Shown here in pieces: positions 20,113 through 27,924 of a stretch of 48,411 bases of DNA. The stretch is from contig PBIX01000009.1 of assembly GCA_002720975.1 (NCBI GenBank), positions 21,999 to 70,409 on the forward strand. The letters are read 5' to 3'. Both the position numbers and the translations under genes were made by a program. A model generated the notes under the pieces. It saw only the letters and a program-made list of their open reading frames with translations, was not told the DNA's origin and ran no database searches. Each line of letters begins with the position of its first letter. The stretch's first letter is position 1. The stretch comes from Planctomycetota bacterium. GTDB taxonomy: Bacteria; Planctomycetota; UBA1135; GCA-002686595.

Positions 20113-20429
20113 CGGCGGAGCGTCCCGACTTCTTCCCCGATCGACACCGTCTTCGAACACCGGCCCAGTTAGTGGTTGAATGAGGTCCCACCACTACATA
20201 GGGTGTGGGTGTGGAAAGGCACCCGGGGATAGGCGCTTGTGGGAGGACACGCGGATGGGCCGGGCTCATCAGGGGTGGTCCTCGGGCGGCTGACCTCGAC
20301 TCGCCTGGGGTTCCTGCCCCCGGTAGAGGCCCATTCTGGGCGCTTTTCGTCGATGTTCCCCGGACCCGCTAGGTAGCGCCCCTTCAGCAACCCTGCTCGG
20401 CCACTGCCAGCGCCAATCCTCCAGCCACG

Positions 20430-20741
20430 ATGACCTACAAAGTTCACGAAGAGAAAGACCGCTTCTCCTCCCGTCTGGCCACGATCCCTGGAGTGCGCAC
20501 CATGCCTTCCGTCGGGGATTGGATCCTGTTGGAGGTGGACTCTCCCAGCGATCTGGCCAGAAAAGTGAACCGCAGGTTGGCTCCCGGGACGGCCCTGGGC
20601 AAAGCATTCGACCAGGGAGAGGAGCGTAGCACCCCCCCCATCAGCGTCCCGCGCAACATGGAAGGTCAGGTCCGCGTGCATGTGCGCGACCCCAAGGTCA
20701 ACGAGGTATTGCTCAACACCCTGCGGGACGTCGTCGCCTGA
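20430..20741 (+). CDS. Small protein resembling C-terminal domain of histidinol-phosphate-type aminotransferases
   Basis: A 103-residue soluble protein. LATIPGVRTMPSVGDWILLEV, then a helix (PSDLARKVNRRL), then MEGQVRVHVRDPKVNEVLLNTLRDV follows the small domain of fold-type I aminotransferases such as HisC (IPxV-x-x-NYIL, LxGxLRITVGTxEExxxxIxAL). The large PLP-binding domain with its lysine is completely absent. An in-frame TAG 57 nt upstream of the ATG shows the gene is not just the tail of a longer frame. The M28 peptidase gene starts 48 bp downstream, probably in the same transcript. The role is unknown; it cannot be a transaminase on its own. Confidence 0.6.
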   Translation: MTYKVHEEKDRFSSRLATIPGVRTMPSVGDWILLEVDSPSDLARKVNRRLAPGTALGKAFDQGEERSTPPISVPRNMEGQVRVHVRDPKVNEVLLNTLRDVVA

Positions 20742-20789
20742 CCCTCTTCCCGGGGCCCCAGGGCTCCGCGGTCAAAGTAGACTGGGGCC

Positions 20790-22208
20790 ATGATTCTCAT
20801 CGCCCTACTGCCCCTCGCATTCCTTGCACAGGATCCGCTTCCCAAGGCCGATCCCGAGGTCTCACGATCGTCTCTTCGACATCACCTCGAGTTCCTCGCC
20901 TCCGATGAGCTCAAGGGCCGCGGCACCGCGACGCCTGAGAGTGCACGCGTCAGCGCCTATATTGCGCGCAGCTTGGAGCGCTCTGGCGTGCAACCCGGTC
21001 AGGGCAAGAGCTACTTCCAGAGCGTGCCCCTGCTGACGACCTCCTTCGACGGTCCCCATCGGTTGAGTGTGTGGGGTGCTGGTAAAGGGGAGGCTCACAC
21101 TCTCGAAGAGGGAGTCGAGTTCAGTGTCAGTATTCAGGGCGCTCCGAACTCCACCGCGGTGTTGCGCACCGTGGTGGTGGAGAATGAAGAAGACCTGCCC
21201 AGCGAGGCCGACCCGAACGTGGCGCTTGTCATGCACTCGTCGCGCCGCAAGAGCTTCGGCTGGCTGGAGGACCACGGCTTCAAGGATGGAGTCGGCTTCG
21301 GGTTGATCGTTCGTGTGCGCCCCACACGAACCGGGCAGTCCCGGGGCTTGCCTCGACCTCGGGTGGAGCGCGCCTGGCTTGCGGCAGAGGACAAGCCCGA
21401 CGTGCTGACGGTCATGGGAGAGGCGGCCGTGGATCTCTGGGGCGGCAAGGTCGAGCGCCTGCAGCTGAGCATGTCGGGGGAGCGCCGGGCCACCCCTGAA
21501 CGCAACGTGGTGGGTGTGCTGAAGGGGGTTGGGACTCCCGAGCGGCCCGACCTGAAGGACGAGGTCATCGTGCTCTCCGCCCACTTCGACCATGTGGGCC
21601 TGTTGAGCGGCGAGGCCGAAGAGGGGGTCGATGTAATCCGTAACGGTGCCGACGACGACGCCAGCGGCTGTGCGGTGCTCATGGAGCTGGCCGAGGCCCT
21701 GGGCTCGGGCCCGCCCCCTGCCCGTACGGTCGTGTTCCTGTTCTGTGCCGCCGAGGAGATGGGCATGTGGGGCACCTACTACTACGCCGACAACCCCTCG
21801 GTGCCCCTTGAGCGCATCGTCTGCAACCTGAACCTCGAGATGCTGGGCATGCCGGACGAGCTGGCCGGAGGCGTGGGCAAGGTCTGGCTGACCGGTTTCG
21901 AGCGCACGAACCTGGGGCCCCTGTTCGTCTCGGCGGGCTTCGATGTGGGCCCCGACATGCGGCCCGAGCAGAACTTCTTCGCACGCTCCGACAACATCGT
22001 CTTCGTCAAGAAGGGCATTGTGGGGCAGACCCTCTCCACTGGAGGGGACAACCCCAACTACCACCAGGTGACAGACGAGGCCGACACCCTGGACTATGAG
22101 CACATGCAGCGCTGCGGTCAGGCGGCGCTTGAGGCGGCTCGTCTGCTCACGAGCGGTCAGGTTACACCCGCCTGGAACGAAGGCGAGCCCAAGCTCGGGC
22201 GGCGGTGA
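20790..22208 (+). CDS. Secreted M28 family zinc metallopeptidase
   Basis: A 472-residue protein with a short signal peptide (MILIALLPLAFLA). An N-terminal cap of about 240 residues including a PA-like insert precedes the M28 catalytic domain. Probable zinc ligands: His 265 in SAHFDH, Asp in NGADDDASG, the catalytic Glu pair in CAAEEMG, Glu in NLEMLG (Asp in many members; Glu is a conservative change) and the last His in NYHQVTDEAD. Such enzymes are aminopeptidases or carboxypeptidases outside the cytoplasm; substrate unknown. It is preceded by the small aminotransferase-like gene and followed by a methyltransferase gene. Confidence 0.88.
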   Translation: MILIALLPLAFLAQDPLPKADPEVSRSSLRHHLEFLASDELKGRGTATPESARVSAYIARSLERSGVQPGQGKSYFQSVPLLTTSFDGPHRLSVWGAGKGEAHTLEEGVEFSVSIQGAPNSTAVLRTVVVENEEDLPSEADPNVALVMHSSRRKSFGWLEDHGFKDGVGFGLIVRVRPTRTGQSRGLPRPRVERAWLAAEDKPDVLTVMGEAAVDLWGGKVERLQLSMSGERRATPERNVVGVLKGVGTPERPDLKDEVIVLSAHFDHVGLLSGEAEEGVDVIRNGADDDASGCAVLMELAEALGSGPPPARTVVFLFCAAEEMGMWGTYYYADNPSVPLERIVCNLNLEMLGMPDELAGGVGKVWLTGFERTNLGPLFVSAGFDVGPDMRPEQNFFARSDNIVFVKKGIVGQTLSTGGDNPNYHQVTDEADTLDYEHMQRCGQAALEAARLLTSGQVTPAWNEGEPKLGRR

Positions 22209-22235
22209 TTTCTGAGATCGCGCCGCGCCGTTTTG

Positions 22236-22264
22236 TTTCCAGGAGACGTATTCCTCGCTAAGAT
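22236..22264 (+). promoter_or_regulatory. Candidate promoter for methyltransferase gene
   Basis: TTTCCA, a 17-nt spacer and TAAGAT in an AT-richer patch, about 40 nt before the start codon. Confidence 0.3.
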
Positions 22265-22307
22265 TCTGCTCCCCCAACCGCAATCGAACTGAAACCCAAT
22301 CCCACCC

Positions 22308-23189
22308 ATGGCTAGCAGCACCAAACACAAGACGCACCTCCACAAGGAGAGTTCGAGTAGCGAGAATCGACCTGCACGCAAGAAGGACCGTCGCCTCTCG
22401 GCTGGGACGGCCAACCGGTTCGACCTCTACCAGCGCTCCGTCAACTCGCCGGAGACGGACGTGGACTTTCTGATCGAGGCCTATGAGACGATCCGTGGCC
22501 GCAAGCCCTTGCACCTGCGCGAGGATTTCTGTGGAACGGCGAACCTGGCGGCGGAATTCCTGGCGCGTGATTCCAAGAACACCGTTGAGGGTTTCGACCT
22601 GGACCCTGAACCCATGAAGTGGGGTAAGGGCCGGAACTTCGATCGCGTCGAGGACCGCGACGCGCGCATGACCTGGCACGAGAAAGACGTGCGTAGCTCG
22701 GCGGACAAGGCGCCGGACGTGACCATCGCGGCCAACTTCTCCTACTGGGGCTTCAAGGAGCGCGAGGAGCTGCTGGGCTACCTGCGTTCGGCCCACGAGG
22801 ACCTGGCCGAGGACGGGATCATGGTCATGGACCTGTATGGTGGTCCCGAGGCCCTGAATGAGATGGAGGAGGTGCGCGATATCGACGGCGCCTTCGACTA
22901 CATCTGGGACCAGAAGAGCTGGGAGCCGGGCACAGGCCGCTACCAGTGTTCCATCCACTTCCGCTTCCGCGATGGATCGGAGATGACGGACGCCTTCACC
23001 TACGACTGGCGCTTCTGGCACCTGACGGAGCTGCGCGACGTTCTGCTCGAGGCCGGGTTCTCCAAGGTGACCTGCTACTTCGAGGGCACCGACCCCGATG
23101 ACGAGAGCCAGGGCGATGGCATCTTCAGCCCTGACCCCGTGGGCGAGAACTGCGACGCCTGGTTGGCCTATCTCGTCTCAGAGAAGTAG
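22308..23189 (+). CDS. Class I SAM-dependent methyltransferase
   Basis: A 293-residue cytoplasmic protein. A basic, disordered N-terminus of about 30 residues (Lys/His/Ser-rich) precedes a Rossmann methyltransferase fold. Motif I is LHLREDFCGTANLAAEFL, the acidic end of strand 2 is VEGFDLDPEPM, motif IV is VTIAANFSYWGF, and the C-terminal strands are YDWRFWHLTELRDVLLEAGFSKV. Close relatives are annotated only as methyltransferases; the AANFSYWG motif does not point to a particular substrate class that I can name. The basic tail could bind RNA or DNA, but this is a guess. Confidence 0.82.
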   Translation: MASSTKHKTHLHKESSSSENRPARKKDRRLSAGTANRFDLYQRSVNSPETDVDFLIEAYETIRGRKPLHLREDFCGTANLAAEFLARDSKNTVEGFDLDPEPMKWGKGRNFDRVEDRDARMTWHEKDVRSSADKAPDVTIAANFSYWGFKEREELLGYLRSAHEDLAEDGIMVMDLYGGPEALNEMEEVRDIDGAFDYIWDQKSWEPGTGRYQCSIHFRFRDGSEMTDAFTYDWRFWHLTELRDVLLEAGFSKVTCYFEGTDPDDESQGDGIFSPDPVGENCDAWLAYLVSEK

Positions 23190-23239
23190 CGCTCGGGAGC
23201 CGCCTTCTACAGACGTCGGACTTTCGGATTGGGCCACAG

Positions 23240-23268
23240 GTCTCCGCGCCTCCGCAGGATGCGGAGAC
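23240..23268. terminator. Terminator hairpin between convergent methyltransferase and MauE-like genes
   Basis: GTCTCCGC and GCGGAGAC arms give 8 bp with a 13-nt loop. A second left arm (CTCCGC at 23250) can pair with the same right arm, leaving a 5-nt loop. It could serve both directions. Confidence 0.5.
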
Positions 23269-23287
23269 GGTTGCGCTGTGCGTGACC

Positions 23288-24229
23288 CTACTCGACGTGT
23301 TCGGTCACGTTCTGCACCGTGAACAGGTCGTCCACGTCAAAGGTGACCGGAGTCGTGATGCCATAGCCCCGGGGCATGGGCTTCAGCTTGATCTCCAGGA
23401 GAGCCTGGGGCTTGATGCTGCTGACCACATCGGTGACCTCGTCGCCTTCATTCTCGGGAATCTCGACGAGCACCACGGGCCGATCGACGATGGGCGTCAC
23501 CATGAGCTTCTCGAAGTGCTCCTTGCAGTGCTCGCAGGAGAGGCGATAGAGGATCACGTGTGCCGGTGGGGGGATCATGTCCACCACGCTCGGATCCTCG
23601 AAGAACCCGACCAGGTCCAGGTCGTGGATCATCTTGCCCTGCCACTGGGACGGGGTGAAGTGGTGCCAGTCGGCTCCCTCGGTATCGACGACCACGGTCT
23701 CTTTTCCTGTGTCTTCATCGACGTTGATCGTGACCGTGGCCTCTTTGAACTTGAACCACGGATAGATGAGAACCAAGGCGAACAACGGCACGAGCTTGGT
23801 GATGGGCTTGCACTCCTCGGGCCCGACGCGCCAGCTGCGGCGCAGGACGAGACCTGCCAGAAGCGTCGAGTCGATGGCCATCATCATCCAAGGCTCGATG
23901 GGTACCTTTGAGCCAAAGCATCCGCAGCTCGAATCACCGCTTTGCATCATCTGCATCAGAAGCAGATCGAAGGCGATGAACATCAGGATGAGCAGCTTGG
24001 CGCCGCAGCGCGGCCGCGTGAAAGCCAGGATGACGATCGACAGCTCGATGCCAATGGCCAGGCGAAAGCTCCACGCGGGGCGCAGCAGGGGAAACTCCTG
24101 GATCGTGGGTGGCAGATCGGCGGGGGTTCCTGCGAAGAGCTTGAACAGAGCCCCGGCGGCAACCCAGAGGGCGGCCAGCGTGAGGATGTGTCTGGCACCA
24201 GAGGGCGCGGGTGTGGTGGGTGTTGTCAT
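23288..24229 (-). CDS. MauE/DoxX-like membrane protein fused to thioredoxin-like domain
   Basis: A 313-residue protein. The N-terminal half has four or five membrane segments and the SSCGCFGSK motif typical of MauE/DoxX-type proteins, which are linked to disulfide or quinone redox chemistry. After the last membrane helix (residue about 160) comes a periplasmic domain of about 150 residues with a thioredoxin-like strand and CxxC: HVILYRLSCEHCKEHFEKL. The arrangement suggests that electrons pass between the membrane part and the CEHC pair, as in VKOR/DsbB-type fusions. This is inference. No dedicated partner gene is adjacent; the DUF6919-like gene lies 79 bp upstream on the same strand. Confidence 0.72.
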   Translation of the reverse strand: MTTPTTPAPSGARHILTLAALWVAAGALFKLFAGTPADLPPTIQEFPLLRPAWSFRLAIGIELSIVILAFTRPRCGAKLLILMFIAFDLLLMQMMQSGDSSCGCFGSKVPIEPWMMMAIDSTLLAGLVLRRSWRVGPEECKPITKLVPLFALVLIYPWFKFKEATVTINVDEDTGKETVVVDTEGADWHHFTPSQWQGKMIHDLDLVGFFEDPSVVDMIPPPAHVILYRLSCEHCKEHFEKLMVTPIVDRPVVLVEIPENEGDEVTDVVSSIKPQALLEIKLKPMPRGYGITTPVTFDVDDLFTVQNVTEHVE

Positions 24230-24308
24230 GGAGTTGCCCGGGGGAGCACCGGAGTACGGGAGGCGGCGCAGAATGTGAGTTCAGGAGGGTTGTTCGGCAG
24301 GCAAGCTC

Positions 24309-24881
24309 TCACCCTGGCTGCAATTCTGCTCTGAGCTTCTCCCAGAACCCCGCGTCCTCTCCCCACTCCATCCCTACCAGGACGACGTAGCGCTTCTCCT
24401 CCAACTCCTCCAGGGCCCTCTTGCCGACAGCTCCCTCGAAGATCTCCAGCTCCACGCCCCCTGCCCCGGAGCCCACCTCCATGAACACGTCCTCCCCGCG
24501 AGTGCCCACGGGTACGGCCTCGCCTCCAACTTCTCGTGCTCTGAAGTCCCGTATCCAGAGCTCGGCTTCCAGGCTTTTCAAGCGTTCCACGACGCTCACC
24601 CCGGCAAATCCCAGCACGAAGGCCCGTCTGCGCTCGACCCGGCCGTCGGCTCCTTCACGGTCCGGCTCTCCTCGACCAGAAGCCAGGGTGAGGAATCCCG
24701 CCCTGTTCAGGGCCGCCAGGACGTCCTGCACGCCGTCGCTCTCCTCGTCAGTGGAATCCGCGCCCCAGCCGGGAAAGGAGTCCACCCGGCCCTCGACGAA
24801 GAGGGCCCCCAGCTCGCACAGGGCGGCGAAGCCCTCCGCCCGGCCCCACGCTGCGATCCCGTCCACTGGGCGCTCATCCAT
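24309..24881 (-). CDS. DUF6919-like protein of unknown function
   Basis: A 190-residue soluble protein, start chosen at MDERPVDGIAAWGRAEG. The N-terminal half (W-x-x-A, ELGALFVEGRVDSFPGWG, DEES, VLAALNRAGFLT, RRRAFVLGFA) recalls the DUF6919 pattern seen mainly in streptomycetes. The C-terminal part ends in a compact strand-helix (YVVLVGMEWGEDAGFWEKL). There is no signal or membrane segment. The gene is rich in Glu, Gly and Arg but its base composition does not stand out. It is divergent from the symporter gene with 85 bp between starts. The family call is from memory and only moderately sure. Confidence 0.5.
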   Translation of the reverse strand: MDERPVDGIAAWGRAEGFAALCELGALFVEGRVDSFPGWGADSTDEESDGVQDVLAALNRAGFLTLASGRGEPDREGADGRVERRRAFVLGFAGVSVVERLKSLEAELWIRDFRAREVGGEAVPVGTRGEDVFMEVGSGAGGVELEIFEGAVGKRALEELEEKRYVVLVGMEWGEDAGFWEKLRAELQPG

Positions 24882-24966
24882 GGTCACAGAGTAGTTTCTC
24901 ACAGGCTTGAGCGCTCCCCCGCTACACTGCCAGCCCGCTCCCTCCACCTCGGCCACCCTCCTCCCC

Positions 24967-26478
24967 ATGTTCGACATTTTCTCCAATCCCTTCGTCCTCT
25001 CCATAGGTCTGTACCTGACAGCTCTCGTGGGCGTGGGCGTCTACAAGGCCCGGTCGGTCAAGGACAGCGACGACTTCATGGTGGCCGGGCGCAGCCTGCC
25101 CTGGTACATCCTCGTCGGCACGCTGCTGGCCACCTGGATTGGAAGCGGGTCGATGTTCGCAGGCGCGGGCCTGGGCTTCCGCAACGGCCCTTCGGCCCTG
25201 TGGTCCAACCTGGGGGCGTGGATGGGGATCGTGATGGTCTTCTTCATTGCCAAGCGCATCCGGAATTTTGGCAAGGTCACGGTGCCGGACATTTTCGAGG
25301 CGCGCTACGGGAAGACCGCTGCCACCCTCGCGACGATCACCACGGTCATCGCCTACCTGACCATCGTCTCCTATCAGTTCAAAGGTGGGGGGCGCGTGCT
25401 CTCCATCGTGACAGAGGGCGAGATCACGGCGCAGACCGGGATCATCATCACGGCCGTGTTTGCGATCCTCTACACGGTCCTGGCGGGCATGCTCTCGGTG
25501 GTCTACACGGACGTGGTCAACGGTGTGCTCATGAGCATCGGCTGTGTGGCGACCCTCTGCTATCTGGTCTGGACCGTGGGAGGAGTGGATGAGGTTGTGG
25601 CCACGGCGCAAGCCGCGGGCAAGCTCGATCTGTTCGGGCACTGGGCCAACGAGTCGGGCTCGGGTGCGTCGGGTCCCATAATCGCACTGAGTATCGCGGT
25701 ACCCACCATGTTGCTGCTCCTTGGAGACGCGAACATGTACCAGCGCATCTTCAGTGCCAAGGATGGCGGTTCGGCGCGCAAGGCCATCCTCTTTTGGGTT
25801 GTCGGGGTGGCCGTGTTGGAATCCTGCATCTCCTTCTTGGGTCTGGCCGGATCGGTTGCCGCGGAGAAGGGGTTGATCACCGACCTCGCGGCCCAGGGCA
25901 AGGACGCCACCGAGTTCATCATCCCCACGCTGGCCCTCGAGCTGATGCCCACCTTCCTGGGCATGGTGCTGGTGGCGACGATGATGGCGGTGATCGTCTC
26001 CACGGCCGACTCCTTCCTGCTCATTCCCGCCACCAACCTGACGCGGGACGTGTATCAACGCTATATCGACAAGGATGCCTCAGAGAAGCGCGTGGTGTTC
26101 ATCAGTCGTGTGCTGGTCCTGGTCTTGGGGGGCGTTGCCTACCTGCTCGTGGATCAGTTCCCGACGGTGCTCGCGGCAGCGTACACGGCCTATCTGATCT
26201 ACGGAGCTTCGATCACGCCCTCTCTGCTGGCGGCCTTCCTCTGGAAGCGGGCAACGCGGCAGGGGGCGGTGGCCTCCATCCTGGCGGGAGCCGTGGTGAC
26301 CCTGATCTGGAAGTTCGGTCTGTCGGACGCGACCATGGCCGGTTGGAACCCCATCCTCAAGGAGGCGACCTTCCCGGCCGCCGGTCTGTCCGTCCTGACC
26401 CTGGTCCTTGTCAGCCTGGCCACCCCCGCGCCCCCCAAAGAGGCGTGGTCCCAATTCGAGCAGGATCGCGAGGCCTAG
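24967..26478 (+). CDS. Sodium:solute symporter (SSS family)
   Basis: A 503-residue membrane protein with about 13 hydrophobic segments; start at MFDIFSNPFVLSIGLYL. Family marks: KDSDDFMVAGRSLPWYILVGTLLATWIGSGS in the first loop and helix, the VTVPDIFEARYG segment, ANMYQRIFSAKDGGSARKA (the family's Y-x-R-xx-SAKD element) and VATMMAVIVSTADSFLLIPATNL, the Na+-binding helix with the Ser of STADS. The transported solute cannot be read from the sequence. It lies upstream of the pilT-like gene but is separated from it by a folded leader, so probably not one operon. Confidence 0.9.
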   Translation: MFDIFSNPFVLSIGLYLTALVGVGVYKARSVKDSDDFMVAGRSLPWYILVGTLLATWIGSGSMFAGAGLGFRNGPSALWSNLGAWMGIVMVFFIAKRIRNFGKVTVPDIFEARYGKTAATLATITTVIAYLTIVSYQFKGGGRVLSIVTEGEITAQTGIIITAVFAILYTVLAGMLSVVYTDVVNGVLMSIGCVATLCYLVWTVGGVDEVVATAQAAGKLDLFGHWANESGSGASGPIIALSIAVPTMLLLLGDANMYQRIFSAKDGGSARKAILFWVVGVAVLESCISFLGLAGSVAAEKGLITDLAAQGKDATEFIIPTLALELMPTFLGMVLVATMMAVIVSTADSFLLIPATNLTRDVYQRYIDKDASEKRVVFISRVLVLVLGGVAYLLVDQFPTVLAAAYTAYLIYGASITPSLLAAFLWKRATRQGAVASILAGAVVTLIWKFGLSDATMAGWNPILKEATFPAAGLSVLTLVLVSLATPAPPKEAWSQFEQDREA

Positions 26479-26542
26479 GAACGGCCTGAGACCTCTTGGG
26501 CAAGGCCGGTTGAGGGGAAATCGGACCCCGCTCCAGTCCCGA

Positions 26543-26601
26543 ACTCCTTTTGCCGACAAAAGGGTCGAGAGATGGCTGTCGCCGACAGCCCGACGAGGAG
26601 T
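26543..26601 (+). ncRNA. Predicted structured leader RNA upstream of pilT-like gene
   Basis: The RNA can fold into a three-way junction. ACTCC (26543) pairs with GGAGT (26597) as closing stem. A hairpin TTTTG-CCGA-CAAAA comes next. A second arm has GTCG/CGAC, a one-sided AGAGAT bulge, then GGCTGTC-GCC-GACAGCC. All stems are perfect. The loops share the sequence GCCGACA. It matches no riboswitch class I know. It could also be two simple hairpins ending the symporter transcript. Confidence 0.4.
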
Positions 26602-26607
26602 GTTTAC

Positions 26608-26623
26608 GGGGCCTGGCGGCCCC
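26608..26623 (+). promoter_or_regulatory. Hairpin just upstream of pilT-like start
   Basis: GGGGCC, loop TGGC, GGCCCC, 24 nt before the start codon. It follows the structured leader and may be its expression platform or a weak terminator. Confidence 0.3.
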
Positions 26624-26647
26624 TGATCTGCGAACGGAGCTTGAGGC

Positions 26648-27844
26648 ATGGCGTGGCTGGATTCTCTATTTAATCGAATGGTGGAAGTGGGAGCTTCCGA
26701 CCTGCACATGACCTCGGGCCGCAAGCCCGTCTTGCGTATTGACGGTGAGATGGTCTCCATTGAGGAGTGTGAGGCCATTACCCCCGACCAGATGCGCCAG
26801 ATCCTGCTCGAGATCACGCCCGCTGAGAACGTCGCCCAGTTCGAGAGCGAGCACGACACGGACTTCGCCTATGAGATCAAGGACCTGGCCCGCTTCCGGG
26901 CCAATCTGTTCGAGGACAACCGTGGTCCGGGCGGCGTCTTCCGTGTGATCCCTGCCGAGATCCTCACCGTTGAACAGCTTGGGCTGCCCCCAGCGGTCAT
27001 CGACCTGTGCAGCCTCTCGAAGGGTCTCGTGCTGGTCACCGGGCCCACCGGCAGCGGCAAGTCCACGACCCTGGCGGGCATGGTCGATCACATCAACGCC
27101 ACCCGTAGCGAACATATCATCACCATCGAGGACCCCATCGAGTTCGTGCACTCCGACAGGACCTGCCTTGTGAACCAGAGGGAAGTGGGTGGACACACGA
27201 AGAGCTTCAAGCGTGCCCTGCGCGCCGCCTTGCGCGAGGACCCGGACATCATCCTGGTGGGGGAGCTTCGAGATCTCGAGACCATCGAAATCGCCCTGGA
27301 GACGGCAGAGACGGGACACCTGGTCTTCGGGACCCTGCACACAACCACTGCGGCCTCCACCGTGGACCGCATCATTGATCAATTCCCCGCTGACCGTCAG
27401 GCACAGATCCGGACCATGCTCTCGGGATCGCTCAAAGGTGTCGTTGCGCAGACCCTGTGCAAGAAGGTGGGTGGTGGCCGTTGTGCCGCGCTGGAGATCC
27501 TGCTCGTGAACTCCGGTGTCGCCAGCCTGATCCGAGAGGGCAAGACGCACCAGGTCACCTCCCAGATGCAGATGGGTGGGAAGGCCGGAATGCGACTCAT
27601 GAACGACTCGCTGGCGGAGCTCGTTCAGTCGGGAAAGGTCAGTCCGGATGAGGCCCTGCACCGATCCGTGGATCGCCATGGGCTCACCGCTCTACTGAAC
27701 GGGGGATCGTCGGACAAACCTGCGGCATCGTCGCCCCCGAAGAAGGGCGCTGCTCCCGATGCGCCCCTTCCTCATTCGGGTGACAAACATCCTCAGGGGG
27801 ACTCCTTCGAGCAGTTCAAGCGCATGCAGAAGGGCTCGAACTGA
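26648..27844 (+). CDS. pilT: PilT-type twitching motility ATPase
   Basis: A 398-residue cytoplasmic hexameric ATPase that powers retraction of type IV pili. N-terminal PAS-like domain: MVEVGASDLHMTSGRKPVLRIDG. RecA-like domain: Walker A TGPTGSGKSTTLAG, Asp box IEDPIEFVHSDRTCLVNQREVG, Walker B DPDIILVGELRDLETIEIAL, His box TGHLVFGTLHTTTAASTVDRI. The last 60 residues are low complexity (Ser/Pro/Lys/His) and end EQFKRMQKG. No pilB or pilin gene is in the window, so PilT versus PilU cannot be settled. The upstream leader is unusually structured. Confidence 0.9.
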   Translation: MAWLDSLFNRMVEVGASDLHMTSGRKPVLRIDGEMVSIEECEAITPDQMRQILLEITPAENVAQFESEHDTDFAYEIKDLARFRANLFEDNRGPGGVFRVIPAEILTVEQLGLPPAVIDLCSLSKGLVLVTGPTGSGKSTTLAGMVDHINATRSEHIITIEDPIEFVHSDRTCLVNQREVGGHTKSFKRALRAALREDPDIILVGELRDLETIEIALETAETGHLVFGTLHTTTAASTVDRIIDQFPADRQAQIRTMLSGSLKGVVAQTLCKKVGGGRCAALEILLVNSGVASLIREGKTHQVTSQMQMGGKAGMRLMNDSLAELVQSGKVSPDEALHRSVDRHGLTALLNGGSSDKPAASSPPKKGAAPDAPLPHSGDKHPQGDSFEQFKRMQKGSN

Positions 27845-27924
27845 CCACGGTAGCCGGGTGAGCACAGACGGTGGGGCGGTGGCGGTGCTAGGATACGCGC
27901 CCTTTATCTCCACCGAGGCCCGTA

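Noticed and set aside
20046-20429. Possible threonine leader peptide or attenuator upstream of thrB
   Set aside because: No short frame rich in Thr or Ile codons and no terminator with T-run found.
20370-20430. Possible 5' extension or pseudogene remnant of a full aminotransferase before the 103-residue gene
   Set aside because: An in-frame TAG at 20370-20372 and no recognisable PLP-domain sequence in any frame upstream.
20862-23021. Long minus-strand open frame (719 codons) antisense to the M28 peptidase and methyltransferase genes
   Set aside because: It spans two unrelated plus-strand genes with intact catalytic motifs and has no family signature of its own.
26543-26601. Leader of pilT considered as hammerhead ribozyme, mini-ykkC (guanidine-II) or c-di-GMP riboswitch
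   Set aside because: The hammerhead core CUGAUGA/GAAA, the ACGR loops of mini-ykkC and the conserved c-di-GMP core are not present.
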